Shown here: one piece after another, positions 1-7,507 of the stretch | Position numbering within the stretch: position 1 is the first letter of the stretch | How the letters are laid out: every line of letters begins with the position of its first letter | DNA from: CAXTSE01 sp035554115 | Lineage (GTDB): Bacteria > Actinomycetota > Actinomycetes > Actinomycetales > Microbacteriaceae | Length of the DNA: 64,000 nucleotides | Direction: 5' to 3' | Assembly (NCBI GenBank): GCA_035554115.1 | Contig: DATMIW010000074.1 | Coordinates: forward strand, 32,004 to 96,003 | Notes under the pieces: model-generated | Databases searched by the model: none | What the model was told of the DNA's origin: nothing | The model's input: only the letters and a program-made list of their open reading frames with translations | Position numbers and translations under genes: made by a program

Positions 1-534
1 GTCGCGCAGGAGCGCGTCATCGTCGAGGCTGTCCCAGAGCCCGCGAGCGACCTCGACGAACTCTGCAGCGCGCTCGTACTTCTCTTCACGGCTGAGCGAG
101 TAGTTGTTGAAGTTCGGCTCCGCCTCATTGTTGGAGGTCACGATGTTCCAGGCGGCGCGTCCCTTCGAGAGGTAGTCGAGAGACGCCAGCATGCGCGCCG
201 TGTTGTACGGCTCGGTGTAGGTCGTACTCACGGTGAGCGCGAGTCCGATCTTCTCGGTGACCATTGCGAGCGCAGACAGAAGGGTGAACGGTTCATATCT
301 GGTGACGTTCGAGGTGCGGGAGACCACTTCGGGATCCCGCTCGATACCCCAAGCGAGGCTGTCGGCCAGGAAGAAGGTGTGAAATTTGCCGCGCTCGGCG
401 GTCTTCACCATCGCGATCACGCGGTCGAGATCCATGGCCGGATCGGCGGGGGCGTTCTCGTCGCGCCAGGCGCCGGGATGCATCCCTCCCCACAAATCGA
501 CGATGAGGGACAGGATGGCTTGGCGCTGCGTCAT
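1..534 (-). CDS. NtaA/SnaA/DszA-family flavin-dependent monooxygenase, N-terminal part
   Basis: First 178 residues of a class C two-component flavin monooxygenase of the nitrilotriacetate/pristinamycin/dibenzothiophene-sulfone group; the C-terminal part lies outside the window. Such enzymes use FMNH2 from a separate reductase to oxidise N- or S-containing compounds. Visible family features are an early WGGMHPGAWR segment, the FHTFFLADS strand (residues 50-60), TEPYNTARMLASLDYLSKGRAAWN and the NIVTSNN segment near residue 140. I chose the ATG at 534; an in-frame GTG at 576 would overlap the broken SRAP fragment just upstream. No reductase gene is visible. The substrate cannot be told from sequence. 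The junction with the truncated upstream gene suggests acquisition by recombination. Confidence 0.85.
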   Translation of the reverse strand, partial: MTQRQAILSLIVDLWGGMHPGAWRDENAPADPAMDLDRVIAMVKTAERGKFHTFFLADSLAWGIERDPEVVSRTSNVTRYEPFTLLSALAMVTEKIGLALTVSTTYTEPYNTARMLASLDYLSKGRAAWNIVTSNNEAEPNFNNYSLSREEKYERAAEFVEVARGLWDSLDDDALLRD

Positions 535-563
535 GACGACTCCGTGCAAGTGGGTGACGACCT

Positions 564-758
564 CTAAGAGCCGCACCCCAACATTACCGATGTCACGCTG
601 CTGCGCGGAAGGCGGCCGCGCCGTTCGCGGATGATCGGCACGGTGTCGGTGGGAGCAAGCGAGAACGACGGCACCCAATCCCGAAAGTCGTTGCCATCGA
701 GCACGAACGCCTCGATGAGGTCGTTCGTCTTCTCGTCCATGGCGAATCGTCCGCACAT
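564..758 (-). pseudogene. Truncated SRAP (YedK/HMCES-type) gene, N-terminal fragment
   Basis: The fragment starts MCGRF, where Cys2 is the catalytic residue that crosslinks to abasic sites in SRAP proteins, and continues with the family-like segments NDLIEAFV, DWVPSFSLAP and VPIIRER. Full SRAP proteins are roughly 220 residues. Here recognisable homology stops near residue 49, followed by about 15 unrelated residues and a TAG stop. The conserved later Asn, Glu and His residues are therefore missing and the product should be inactive. The break lies immediately before the start of the flavin monooxygenase, so a deletion or insertion probably joined the two. Fragment identity is clear; the mechanism is inference. 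Confidence 0.75.
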
Positions 759-787
759 GTCGTTACGCCCTTACGGCCTCGCCGGCA

Positions 788-1105
788 CTAGCTAGCGGGA
801 GGTATGTCGTCAGTACTGCCCGCACTGTCGCCGCTGCGCTTTCTGGTCATGCGATCGATCTCCGCGTCGATATCGGACTCAGTGATGTGCTTGCGCGTGA
901 CACCGTAGGCGTCGAGACCTGCGAAGACAGCTGCGATCGACATGCCCAAGATGGGCCACGCCGGCCAGAAATATCCACGGGCTCCCGTAAGCGCCCAGAT
1001 CGCGATGACGATCACCGTGACGACGGCGAAGATCGCCAGCATCACCTTGAAATCGTTGCGGGCTTTGAGGTTCTTGCGGGCCGCTTCACGCAGATCGTCG
1101 CTCAT
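788..1105 (-). CDS. 2TM-domain small membrane protein
   Basis: A 105-residue protein with a charged N-terminus (residues 1-19), a hydrophobic helix at about 20-41, a short GARGYFWPAW turn, and a second helix at about 50-64, then a basic, Ser-rich hydrophilic tail. This is the layout of the 2TM domain family of unknown function. Its start overlaps the stop of the upstream yqhA-like gene by four bases (1102-1105), so the two are very probably co-transcribed and translationally coupled. No function can be assigned. Confidence 0.7.
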   Translation of the reverse strand: MSDDLREAARKNLKARNDFKVMLAIFAVVTVIVIAIWALTGARGYFWPAWPILGMSIAAVFAGLDAYGVTRKHITESDIDAEIDRMTRKRSGDSAGSTDDIPPAS

Positions 1106-1710
1106 GCGGCCACGGTAGCCGGGTTCCGTGCTTTTAGCGACCAGCGGTCGATCAGGGCCAAAGCGACTGCCGAGACAATGAAGGTCAGGTGGATCATGAC
1201 CTGCCAGAACACGCCCTCACCGGTGTAGGTGTTGCCCGTCACATTGGCGGACGTGCCCGCGCCCAGGTCGCCGACCTCGATGAAGGTTTTGAGCAGGTGG
1301 ATCGACGAGATGCCGATGATGGCCATCGCCAACTTCACCTTGAGCACATTGGCGTTCACATGCGACAGCCACTCGGGTTGGTCGGGGTGTCCATCGATCC
1401 GGATGCGGCTGACGAAAGTTTCGTACCCGCCGATGATGACCATGATCAACAGGTTCGCGATCATGACCACGTCGATCAGGCCGAGCACGCCGAGCATGAT
1501 CGTGGCCTCTTCGATCTTCGGCCACTGGTGCACAACCTCTTCGCCCAGGTGCACGAGCTCGACCATGAAGACCACGACATAGATCAGCTGGGCGACGATC
1601 AGGCCGACATAGAGGGGGGCCTGCAGCCAGCGACTGAAGAAGATGAAGAGGCCGACGGCCGACACCCATCGTGATTGTGGGCGGTATGGCTGGGTCGTGG
1701 TTTCGGTCAC
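1102..1710 (-). CDS. YqhA-like UPF0114 membrane protein
   Basis: A 202-residue integral membrane protein with about four hydrophobic segments (roughly 15-50, 68-95, 128-145 and 165-188). It has the hallmarks of the UPF0114/YqhA family (TIGR00645 type): an N-terminal FFSRWLQAPLYVGL segment, the polar helix FMVELVHL, LGVLGLIDVVMIANL and a charged WLSHVNANVLKVKLA loop. The family is widespread but its transport or structural role is not established. It is the first gene of a two-gene unit with the 2TM protein. It diverges from terC; the roughly 200 bases between them carry the terC riboswitch. Confidence 0.8.
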   Translation of the reverse strand: MTETTTQPYRPQSRWVSAVGLFIFFSRWLQAPLYVGLIVAQLIYVVVFMVELVHLGEEVVHQWPKIEEATIMLGVLGLIDVVMIANLLIMVIIGGYETFVSRIRIDGHPDQPEWLSHVNANVLKVKLAMAIIGISSIHLLKTFIEVGDLGAGTSANVTGNTYTGEGVFWQVMIHLTFIVSAVALALIDRWSLKARNPATVAA

Positions 1711-1754
1711 GTCTCGGTCTCCTCGGGTCGGGGCGTACCTCTACGATAGGCAGT

Positions 1755-1860
1755 GCGAAGGGGAGTATCCCACCTCGTCGCGGCCGTCATCACGGGCTCC
1801 AAAGGTGAAGCCCCGGTCGCGACCACGTTACGCCGGCGAGTATGTGAGACCGGGGTGAGC
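1755..1860 (+). promoter_or_regulatory. yybP-ykoY-type Mn2+ riboswitch before terC
   Basis: The two signature loops of the yybP-ykoY manganese riboswitch are present in order: GGGGAGTA at 1760-1767 and GAGACC followed by GGGG at 1846-1855. Between them lie GC-rich arms (1768-1845) that can form the intervening helices. In this riboswitch class Mn2+ docks the two loops together and usually turns expression on. Placement about 55 bases before a TerC-family gene is the textbook context, since TerC/Alx proteins are linked to Mn2+ export. I could not run a covariance model, so the exact ends are approximate. Confidence 0.7.
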
Positions 1861-1913
1861 GTGCGGGAGAGACGTTCGGCTTACCGTCAACCCCTCAGCC
1901 CCGAAAGGCCGCC

Positions 1914-2909
1914 ATGCACTTCGAGATTCCGCTCTGGTTCGAGATCGGCACCTACATTGCATTGGCGCTTATTCTCGGGGCCGACATCTTCCTCGCATAC
2001 CGTCGCCCGCATATCCCGTCGACTCGCGAATCGGCAGTGTGGATCGGGTTCTACGTTCTGCTGGCCCTGGTCTTCGCGGCTCTGCTTTTCGCGCTGGGCG
2101 ATGCCGAACACGCCGGCCAGTTCGTCGCGGGCTGGCTCACCGAATACAGCCTGTCGATCGACAACCTGTTCGTCTTCCTCATCATCATGGGTCGCTTCTC
2201 GGTGCCTCGGAAGTACCAGCAAGAGATCCTGATGGTCGGCATCCTGTTGGCGTTGCTGTTCCGGGGAGTCTTTATCCTCATCGGAGCCGTCGTCATCGAG
2301 CAATTCAGCGCGGTGTTCTACCTGTTCGGCCTCTTCCTCATCTTCACGGCCGCAAACCAGGCGTTCACGAGTCACGACGACGAAGAAGAGACCGAAAACA
2401 AGCTCATCGCCTTCTTGCGTCGCCACATTGCAATAACCGATGGATTCGACGGGTCGAAACTGCGCACACACGTCGAAGGGCGCCGGGTTTTCACTCCCGT
2501 GCTCATCGTGTTCATCGCACTCGGCACCACCGACCTGGTGTTTGCGCTCGACTCGATCCCGGCGATCTTCGGCATCACGCAGGAGCCGTTCCTGGTGTTC
2601 ACTGCCAACGTCTTCGCGCTGATGGGTCTGCGGCAGCTGTACTTCCTGCTCGGCGACCTTGTCGACAAGCTCGTGTATCTCAAGTACGGGATCGCCTTCA
2701 TCCTCGCGTTTATCGGCGTCAAGCTGTTCTTCCACGCCCTGCACGAGAACGAGCTGCCGTTCATCAACGGCGGTCACCACGTGGAGTGGGCGCCCGAGAT
2801 CCCGACCTTCGTCTCGCTCGGGGTCATCGTCGGTTCGATGGCAGTGGCGGTTGTCGCGAGCGTCGTCAAGCTGCGTGTCGATCGTCGTCGTGAAGCCCTC
2901 CGCCCCTGA
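1914..2909 (+). CDS. TerC-family integral membrane protein
   Basis: A 331-residue polytopic membrane protein with about eight or nine hydrophobic segments. Typical TerC/Alx features are visible: the acidic LSIDNLFVF motif in the third helix, a cytoplasmic loop with DDEEETENK, and the second acidic motif TTDLVFALDSIPAI with FGIT after it. Family members are implicated in metal homeostasis, especially Mn2+ efflux and metalation of secreted proteins. A GAAAGG ribosome site lies seven bases before the ATG. The manganese-type riboswitch upstream supports a Mn2+-linked role here. Complete and of usual length. Confidence 0.9.
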   Translation: MHFEIPLWFEIGTYIALALILGADIFLAYRRPHIPSTRESAVWIGFYVLLALVFAALLFALGDAEHAGQFVAGWLTEYSLSIDNLFVFLIIMGRFSVPRKYQQEILMVGILLALLFRGVFILIGAVVIEQFSAVFYLFGLFLIFTAANQAFTSHDDEEETENKLIAFLRRHIAITDGFDGSKLRTHVEGRRVFTPVLIVFIALGTTDLVFALDSIPAIFGITQEPFLVFTANVFALMGLRQLYFLLGDLVDKLVYLKYGIAFILAFIGVKLFFHALHENELPFINGGHHVEWAPEIPTFVSLGVIVGSMAVAVVASVVKLRVDRRREALRP

Positions 2910-2955
2910 CCGCCCAGCCCGAGCGGCCCTCGCCCCGCAGGTGTACCCTCGACAC

Positions 2956-3003
2956 ATGCTTATCGAACGGCGCCTCCTTCTTCGTCGCCGCGACGAGGCC
3001 TGA
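2956..3003 (+). CDS. Leucine leader peptide of leuCD
   Basis: A 15-codon ORF encoding MLIERRLLLRRRDEA, with three consecutive Leu codons (CTC CTT CTT) in a row and a fourth Leu at position 2. It sits 84 bases before leuC. A TACCCT -10-like box at 2944-2949 lies six bases before the ATG, so the mRNA would begin essentially at the start codon (leaderless). The 3' end of the ORF is built into the left arm of a strong hairpin. This is the arrangement expected of ribosome-mediated transcription attenuation: stalling at Leu codons would change folding downstream. Coding of this peptide is inference from codon content and position. Confidence 0.65.
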   Translation: MLIERRLLLRRRDEA

Positions 3004-3026
3004 ACTTCCGGCCTTCCTCGTCGCGG
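2988..3026 (+). terminator. Attenuator hairpin of the leuCD leader
   Basis: A long inverted repeat: CCGCGACGAGG at 2988-2998 pairs perfectly with CCTCGTCGCGG at 3016-3026, and inside it GGCC at 2997-3000 can pair with GGCC at 3010-3013. The left arm overlaps the last codons and nearly reaches the stop of the leader peptide, so a ribosome completing the peptide would disturb it while one stalled at the Leu codons would not. No U-run follows, so it may act as a Rho-independent-like pause, an anti-element, or by hiding the leuC ribosome site. Confidence 0.6.
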
Positions 3027-3086
3027 AGTCAGCCTGTGCCTGAGCAGCGCGGGGGCCGATCCGACGAAGAACAGAAGGACAGATCC

Positions 3087-4622
3087 ATGAGCAACACCCC
3101 GATGGTCACAAGCACGGCGGCCAAAACTTTGGCCGAAAAAGTGTGGGACGCCCATCTGGTCGCCAAGGGCGACAACGGCGAACCCGACCTGATCTACATC
3201 GACCTGCACCTGGTGCACGAGGTCACGAGCCCGCAGGCGTTCGACGGGCTCCGGATGGCGGGCCGCCCGGTCCGGCGCCCCGATCTCACGATCGCAACAG
3301 AAGACCACAACACGCCCACTCTCGCTATCGATCGGCCGATTGCCGACCTCACTAGCCGCACCCAGATCGAGACTCTGCGCAAGAACTGCGCCGAGTTCGG
3401 CATCCGGCTGCATCCGCTGGGCGATGTCGAGCAGGGCATCGTGCACGTCGTCGGCCCGCAGCTCGGCCTGACCCAGCCGGGCATCACCGTGGTCTGCGGT
3501 GACAGCCACACGAGCACGCACGGCGCATTCGGTGCGATGGCGTTCGGCATCGGCACGAGCGAGGTCGAGCACGTGATGGCCACGCAGACGCTGCCGCTCA
3601 AGCCCTTCAAGACGATGGCGGTGACAGTCGAAGGTGAGCTGCGCCCCGGCGTCACAGCCAAGGACATCATCCTGGCGGTCATCGCGCAGATCGGAACCGG
3701 TGGCGGGCAGGGCTACGTGATCGAGTACCGCGGCAGCGCGATCCGGTCCCTGTCGATGGAAGGTCGCATGACGATCTGCAATATGTCGATCGAGGCGGGA
3801 GCCCGTGCCGGCATGGTCGCCCCCGACCAGATCACCTACGACTACCTGGAGGGTCGCGCGCACGCTCCGAAGGGTGCCGACTGGGATGCCGCTGTCGCCT
3901 ACTGGAACACTCTCGCGAGCGACGATGACGCCGTCTTCGACGCCGAGATCTTCCTCGACGCGAACACGCTGGAGCCCTTCGTCACGTGGGGAACGAACCC
4001 CGGCCAGGGCGTTTCGCTGAGCGAGTCGGTTCCCAACCCGGCCGACTTCGCCGACCCCAACGACCGCGCCGCGGCCGAGCGCGCGCTGGAATACATGGAC
4101 ATCGCTGCCGGCACTCCCATGAAAGAGATCGCCGTCGACGCGGTCTTCATGGGGTCGTGCACCAACAGCCGCATCGAAGACCTGCGGGCTTTTGCCTCCA
4201 TCATCAAAGGGCAGAAGAAAGCGGATCACGTGCGCGTCATGGTCGTGCCCGGCTCGGCTCGGGTGCGCCTCGAGGCCGAGGCCGAAGGCATCGACAAAAT
4301 CGTCGAAGAGTTCGGCGCCGAATGGCGTTTCGCGGGCTGTTCGATGTGTCTGGGCATGAACCCCGACCAACTGGCTCCGGGGGAGCGCTGCGCGTCGACC
4401 TCGAACCGCAACTTCGAGGGCCGGCAGGGCAAGGGCGGTCGCACCCACTTGGTCTCGCCGCTCGTCGCAGCCGCCACCGCGATCCGCGGCACCCTGTCGT
4501 CGCCCTGGGATCTGGGTATCTCGCCTGAGCTCGTCGAGACCAGCGCCGCGGGTAGCTCGTCGCCCTCGATCTCGACTGGCTCGATCAACGGGAGTGGCTC
4601 AATTGTCGAGGAGGCAAGCTAA
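3087..4622 (+). CDS. leuC: 3-isopropylmalate dehydratase large subunit
   Basis: Large subunit of isopropylmalate isomerase, which converts 2- to 3-isopropylmalate in leucine synthesis with LeuD. A 511-residue aconitase-fold protein. The [4Fe-4S] cysteines are seen in FMGSCTNSRIEDL and in FAGCSMCLGMN. Substrate-binding segments include ATEDHNTPT and GDSHTSTHGAFG. I chose the ATG at 3087 with AGAAGGA upstream; a GTG at 3036 is in frame but less likely. It overlaps leuD by one base (TAATG). Odd: after the normal end near SSPWDLG there is a tail of about 35 Ser/Gly-rich residues (ELVETSAAG...STGSINGSG) coded by two copies of the palindromic repeat found elsewhere here. Confidence 0.97.
   Translation: MSNTPMVTSTAAKTLAEKVWDAHLVAKGDNGEPDLIYIDLHLVHEVTSPQAFDGLRMAGRPVRRPDLTIATEDHNTPTLAIDRPIADLTSRTQIETLRKNCAEFGIRLHPLGDVEQGIVHVVGPQLGLTQPGITVVCGDSHTSTHGAFGAMAFGIGTSEVEHVMATQTLPLKPFKTMAVTVEGELRPGVTAKDIILAVIAQIGTGGGQGYVIEYRGSAIRSLSMEGRMTICNMSIEAGARAGMVAPDQITYDYLEGRAHAPKGADWDAAVAYWNTLASDDDAVFDAEIFLDANTLEPFVTWGTNPGQGVSLSESVPNPADFADPNDRAAAERALEYMDIAAGTPMKEIAVDAVFMGSCTNSRIEDLRAFASIIKGQKKADHVRVMVVPGSARVRLEAEAEGIDKIVEEFGAEWRFAGCSMCLGMNPDQLAPGERCASTSNRNFEGRQGKGGRTHLVSPLVAAATAIRGTLSSPWDLGISPELVETSAAGSSSPSISTGSINGSGSIVEEAS
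4523..4586. repeat. Palindromic repeat pair inside the 3' end of leuC
   Basis: A degenerate copy of the window's palindromic repeat (GCCTGAGCTCGTCGAGACC at 4523-4541) is followed by an inverted copy (GATCTCGACTGGCTCGATC at 4568-4586). They match the consensus at about 15 and 16 of 19 positions. Both are read in frame by leuC and encode its extra tail (ELVET and ISTGSI). Confidence 0.6.
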
Positions 4623-5218
4623 TGGACAAGATCAGCCAGTTCTCGGGCACGGCGGTCTCGATCCCGCGCTCGAATATTGACACCGACCAGATCATCCCCG
4701 CGGTGTTCCTCAAGCGGGTCACCAAGACCGGGTACGACGACGCGCTCTTCCACGAGTGGCGCAAGGACCCCGATTTCGTGCTCAACCAGCCGTACACGGC
4801 GGGTGCCACCGTGTTGTTTACCGGCCCCGATTTTGGCACCGGATCGAGCCGCGAGCACGCCGTCTGGGCGCTGCGCGATTACGGCTTCAAGGCCGTATTC
4901 AGCCCGAAGTTCGGGGACATTTTCCGCGGCAACTCGGGCAAGCAGGGTCTGCTGACCGGAACCATCACTGAAGCGCAGATCGAGCAGTTCTGGGCGGCCA
5001 TCGAGGCGCAGCCGGGAGTGGCGGCATCCGTCGATCTCTTAGCACGTACTGTCGCGATTGGCGACCTCGTGGTCCCGTTCGAAATCGATGATTACACTCG
5101 ATGGAGGCTCCTCGAGGGCCTGGACGACATCGGTTTGACGCTTCGTGATGAAGCGCGCATCACCGAGTTCGAAGCTACTCGCGAAAGCTGGCGGCCGAAG
5201 ACGCTTCCCGTCCGCTAA
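4622..5218 (+). CDS. leuD: 3-isopropylmalate dehydratase small subunit
   Basis: Small, swivel-domain subunit of isopropylmalate isomerase, 198 residues, the usual length. Signature segments are present: NIDTDQIIPAVFLK near the N-terminus, the GPDFGTGSSREHAVWAL loop that contacts substrate, and SPKFGDIFRGNSGKQGLL. It starts one base inside the leuC stop region, so the subunits are translationally coupled and made in equal amounts. It is followed after 35 bases by murA, the usual order in actinomycetes, and probably shares the leucine-leader transcript with leuC. Confidence 0.97.
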   Translation: MDKISQFSGTAVSIPRSNIDTDQIIPAVFLKRVTKTGYDDALFHEWRKDPDFVLNQPYTAGATVLFTGPDFGTGSSREHAVWALRDYGFKAVFSPKFGDIFRGNSGKQGLLTGTITEAQIEQFWAAIEAQPGVAASVDLLARTVAIGDLVVPFEIDDYTRWRLLEGLDDIGLTLRDEARITEFEATRESWRPKTLPVR

Positions 5219-5253
5219 CCTCGCCGACACCCGGCAAGATCTTTCGACAGGCA

Positions 5254-6642
5254 ATGGGTATTTCAGTGGATTCAGCCGCGAACGCGCTCGCACAAGACGC
5301 TCAGGATTCTGGTCGTCGCGTGGGCATGACCGCTGACAGCATCGTCATTCACGGGGGCAAACCGCTGGTCGGGCGCATCCACGTGCGTGGCGCCAAGAAC
5401 CTGGCGACGAAGGCGATGGTTGCGGCGCTGCTCGGCGAAACGCCCAGCCTTCTGCTCGACGTGCCGAATATCAGCGACGTCGGGGTGGTTACCGGCATGC
5501 TCGGGGCGTACGGCGTTGCCGTGAGCTCTCCGAACGAAGGCCAGCTGCGGCTTGACCCCACCAACGTCGAGCGAGCCCATTTCGCGAAAATCGACGCGCT
5601 TGCGGGCTCGAGCCGCATTCCGATCCTGTTCTGCGGGCCGCTGCTGCACCGCCTAGGCGAAGCGCTCATCCCTGACCTCGGTGGCTGCCGCATCGGCGAC
5701 CGTCCGATCGACTTCCACCTGGACGCGCTGCGCGCTTTCGGTGCGGTCGTCGACAAGTCGTATGAGGGCATCCGGATCACAGCCCCCGACGGTCTGCACG
5801 GCGCGAACATCGAACTGCCGTACCCCTCGGTCGGCGCGACCGAGCAGGTGCTGCTGACCGCCGTGCGCGCGAAGGGCGTCACCGAGCTCAAGAACGCCGC
5901 GATCGAGCCCGAGATCATGGATCTCATCGCGATCCTGCAGAAGATGGGCGCCATCATCTGGATGGAACCCAACCGCACGATCTTCATCGAGGGCGTCGAC
6001 AAGCTCACCGGCTATACGCACCGGGCGATTTTCGACCGCAACGAGGCGGCATCCTGGGCCTCGGCTGCGCTGGCGACCGACGGCGACATTTTCGTCCAGG
6101 GCGCCAAGCAGCAAGAGATGATGACGTTCCTCAATGTGTTCCGCAAAGCGGGTGGCGCGTTCGATGTGCGTGAAGACGGCATCCGGTTCTATCGCGGGGG
6201 GCCCCTGACGCCAGTGCGGGTCGAGACGGATGTGCACCCCGGCTTCATGACCGACTGGCAGCAGCCACTCGTTGTCGCGCTCACGCAGGCGGAGGGCGTG
6301 TCGGTCGTACATGAGACCGTCTACGAGAACCGTCTCGGGTTCACCGACGCTCTCATCGAGATGGGCGCCAATATCGTCGTGTACAACGACGGACTCGAGT
6401 CGGTCAGTCGCCGGGTGCCACGTCGCAAGCTGGAGCAGGCGGCCGTGATCACCGGTCCGACGCCGCTGCACGGGGCTGATGTGCGCGTGCCCGACCTGCG
6501 CGGCGGGTTCAGCCATCTCATTGCGGCTCTGACCGCCGAGGGCACCTCGCGCGTGACCAACCTCGGCATCATCAGCCGCGGGTACGAGCACTTCCTCGAC
6601 AAGCTCGAGGCGCTCGGCGCCGACTTCACGGTCGACGGCTAG
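5254..6642 (+). CDS. murA: UDP-N-acetylglucosamine 1-carboxyvinyltransferase
   Basis: First committed enzyme of peptidoglycan precursor synthesis: it adds enolpyruvate from PEP to UDP-GlcNAc in the cytoplasm. A 462-residue two-domain protein with RGAKNLATKAMVAALL near the N-terminus and the active-site loop LGGCRIGDRPID, whose Cys corresponds to the fosfomycin-target Cys115 of E. coli. The C-terminal RGGFSHLIAALTAEG segment is also typical. The ATG at 5254 gives an N-terminal extension of about 25 residues; ATG 5327 is an alternative. Neither has a strong ribosome site. Co-directional with plsC eleven bases downstream. Confidence 0.95.
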   Translation: MGISVDSAANALAQDAQDSGRRVGMTADSIVIHGGKPLVGRIHVRGAKNLATKAMVAALLGETPSLLLDVPNISDVGVVTGMLGAYGVAVSSPNEGQLRLDPTNVERAHFAKIDALAGSSRIPILFCGPLLHRLGEALIPDLGGCRIGDRPIDFHLDALRAFGAVVDKSYEGIRITAPDGLHGANIELPYPSVGATEQVLLTAVRAKGVTELKNAAIEPEIMDLIAILQKMGAIIWMEPNRTIFIEGVDKLTGYTHRAIFDRNEAASWASAALATDGDIFVQGAKQQEMMTFLNVFRKAGGAFDVREDGIRFYRGGPLTPVRVETDVHPGFMTDWQQPLVVALTQAEGVSVVHETVYENRLGFTDALIEMGANIVVYNDGLESVSRRVPRRKLEQAAVITGPTPLHGADVRVPDLRGGFSHLIAALTAEGTSRVTNLGIISRGYEHFLDKLEALGADFTVDG

Positions 6643-6652
6643 GGCGCCGCCG

Positions 6653-7399
6653 GTGGGCGATCGGCGAAGCAGGCGAAAGCGCAGCGAGAAGACCCTGACC
6701 TGGCGCTTTTGGGGTGCCATCGTTATTCCCCTGGTCCTGCTCCTGGCGAAGTTTCGCTTCCAGCATCCGGAGCGGATCCCCCGGTCGGGCGCCTTCATCA
6801 TGACCGCGAACCACATAACCGACTTCGATCCGCTGGTGACCGCCTACACGCTCTGGAAGCACGGTCGAGTGCCGCACTACCTGGCGAAGGCGAGTCTGTT
6901 CCGGGTGCCGATCATTGGCCGGGCGTTTTCGGCCACCGACCAGGTGCCGGTCGAGCGAGCCGTCGGTGGTACGGAGCCTCTGGCCGCCGCATCGAAACTC
7001 ATCGAGAAGCAGCTTGCGCTGGTCATCTACCCCGAGGGAACCCTCACGCGTGAGCCGAATCTCTGGCCGATGCGCGGAAAATACGGCGCAATGCGGCTGG
7101 CTTTGCAGCACGGCCTCCCGGTGATCCCGTGTGCGCAATGGGGCTCGCAGAAGGTGCTGCCCCGCTGGTCGAAGAAGCTCAGCCTGTTTCCGCGCAAGCG
7201 GATCGACGTGCTTATTGGCGAGCCCCTCGACCTGTCTCGGTGGGAAGGGCGCTATCAGGACACGAAGGCGCTCGCCGAGGCCACCGAATACGTGATGCAA
7301 GAGATCACCCGGTTGCTCGAACAGCTACGCGGCGAGAAGGCTCCCGCCGGACGCTGGGACCCGGCCGACCACGGCCAGTCCGAGTTCGGCCGCGACTAG
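6653..7399 (+). CDS. 1-acyl-sn-glycerol-3-phosphate acyltransferase (PlsC-like)
   Basis: A 248-residue membrane-associated acyltransferase that adds a second fatty acyl chain in phosphatidic acid synthesis. It has an N-terminal hydrophobic anchor (residues 17-35), the catalytic HX4D box in ANHITDFDP, a VPVERAVGG substrate segment and the YPEGTLTRE motif. The C-terminal 40 residues are basic and variable. It begins with GTG ten bases after murA ends, which suggests one transcript, and in actinomycetes this position is conserved. Length is normal for the family. Substrate specificity cannot be read from sequence. Confidence 0.9.
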   Translation: MGDRRSRRKRSEKTLTWRFWGAIVIPLVLLLAKFRFQHPERIPRSGAFIMTANHITDFDPLVTAYTLWKHGRVPHYLAKASLFRVPIIGRAFSATDQVPVERAVGGTEPLAAASKLIEKQLALVIYPEGTLTREPNLWPMRGKYGAMRLALQHGLPVIPCAQWGSQKVLPRWSKKLSLFPRKRIDVLIGEPLDLSRWEGRYQDTKALAEATEYVMQEITRLLEQLRGEKAPAGRWDPADHGQSEFGRD

Positions 7400-7409
7400 C
7401 GACTCCGCC

Positions 7410-7428
7410 GGTTGAGCCCGTCGAGACC
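7410..7428. repeat. Intergenic palindromic repeat copy
   Basis: GGTTGAGCCCGTCGAGACC, one base different from the consensus GGTCGAGCYYGTCGAGACC. It sits eleven bases after the plsC stop. Confidence 0.7.
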
Positions 7429-7507
7429 AAGTGGCGCGTGCGTATCGAGATCATCTCGCAACATGATTTCCTCCGCACCGGGCGAAGTAGGACGCGATAC
7501 TACGAGT

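Noticed and set aside
1887..4448. An 853-codon antisense open frame opposite terC and leuC
   Set aside because: Both sense-strand genes have clear family motifs, and long antisense frames are usual in GC-rich DNA. The antisense translation has no recognisable domain.
5254..5327. A palindromic repeat copy before murA (TTTCGACAGG at about 5233)
   Set aside because: Only ten bases resemble the repeat core and no second half is present, so I do not count it as a copy.
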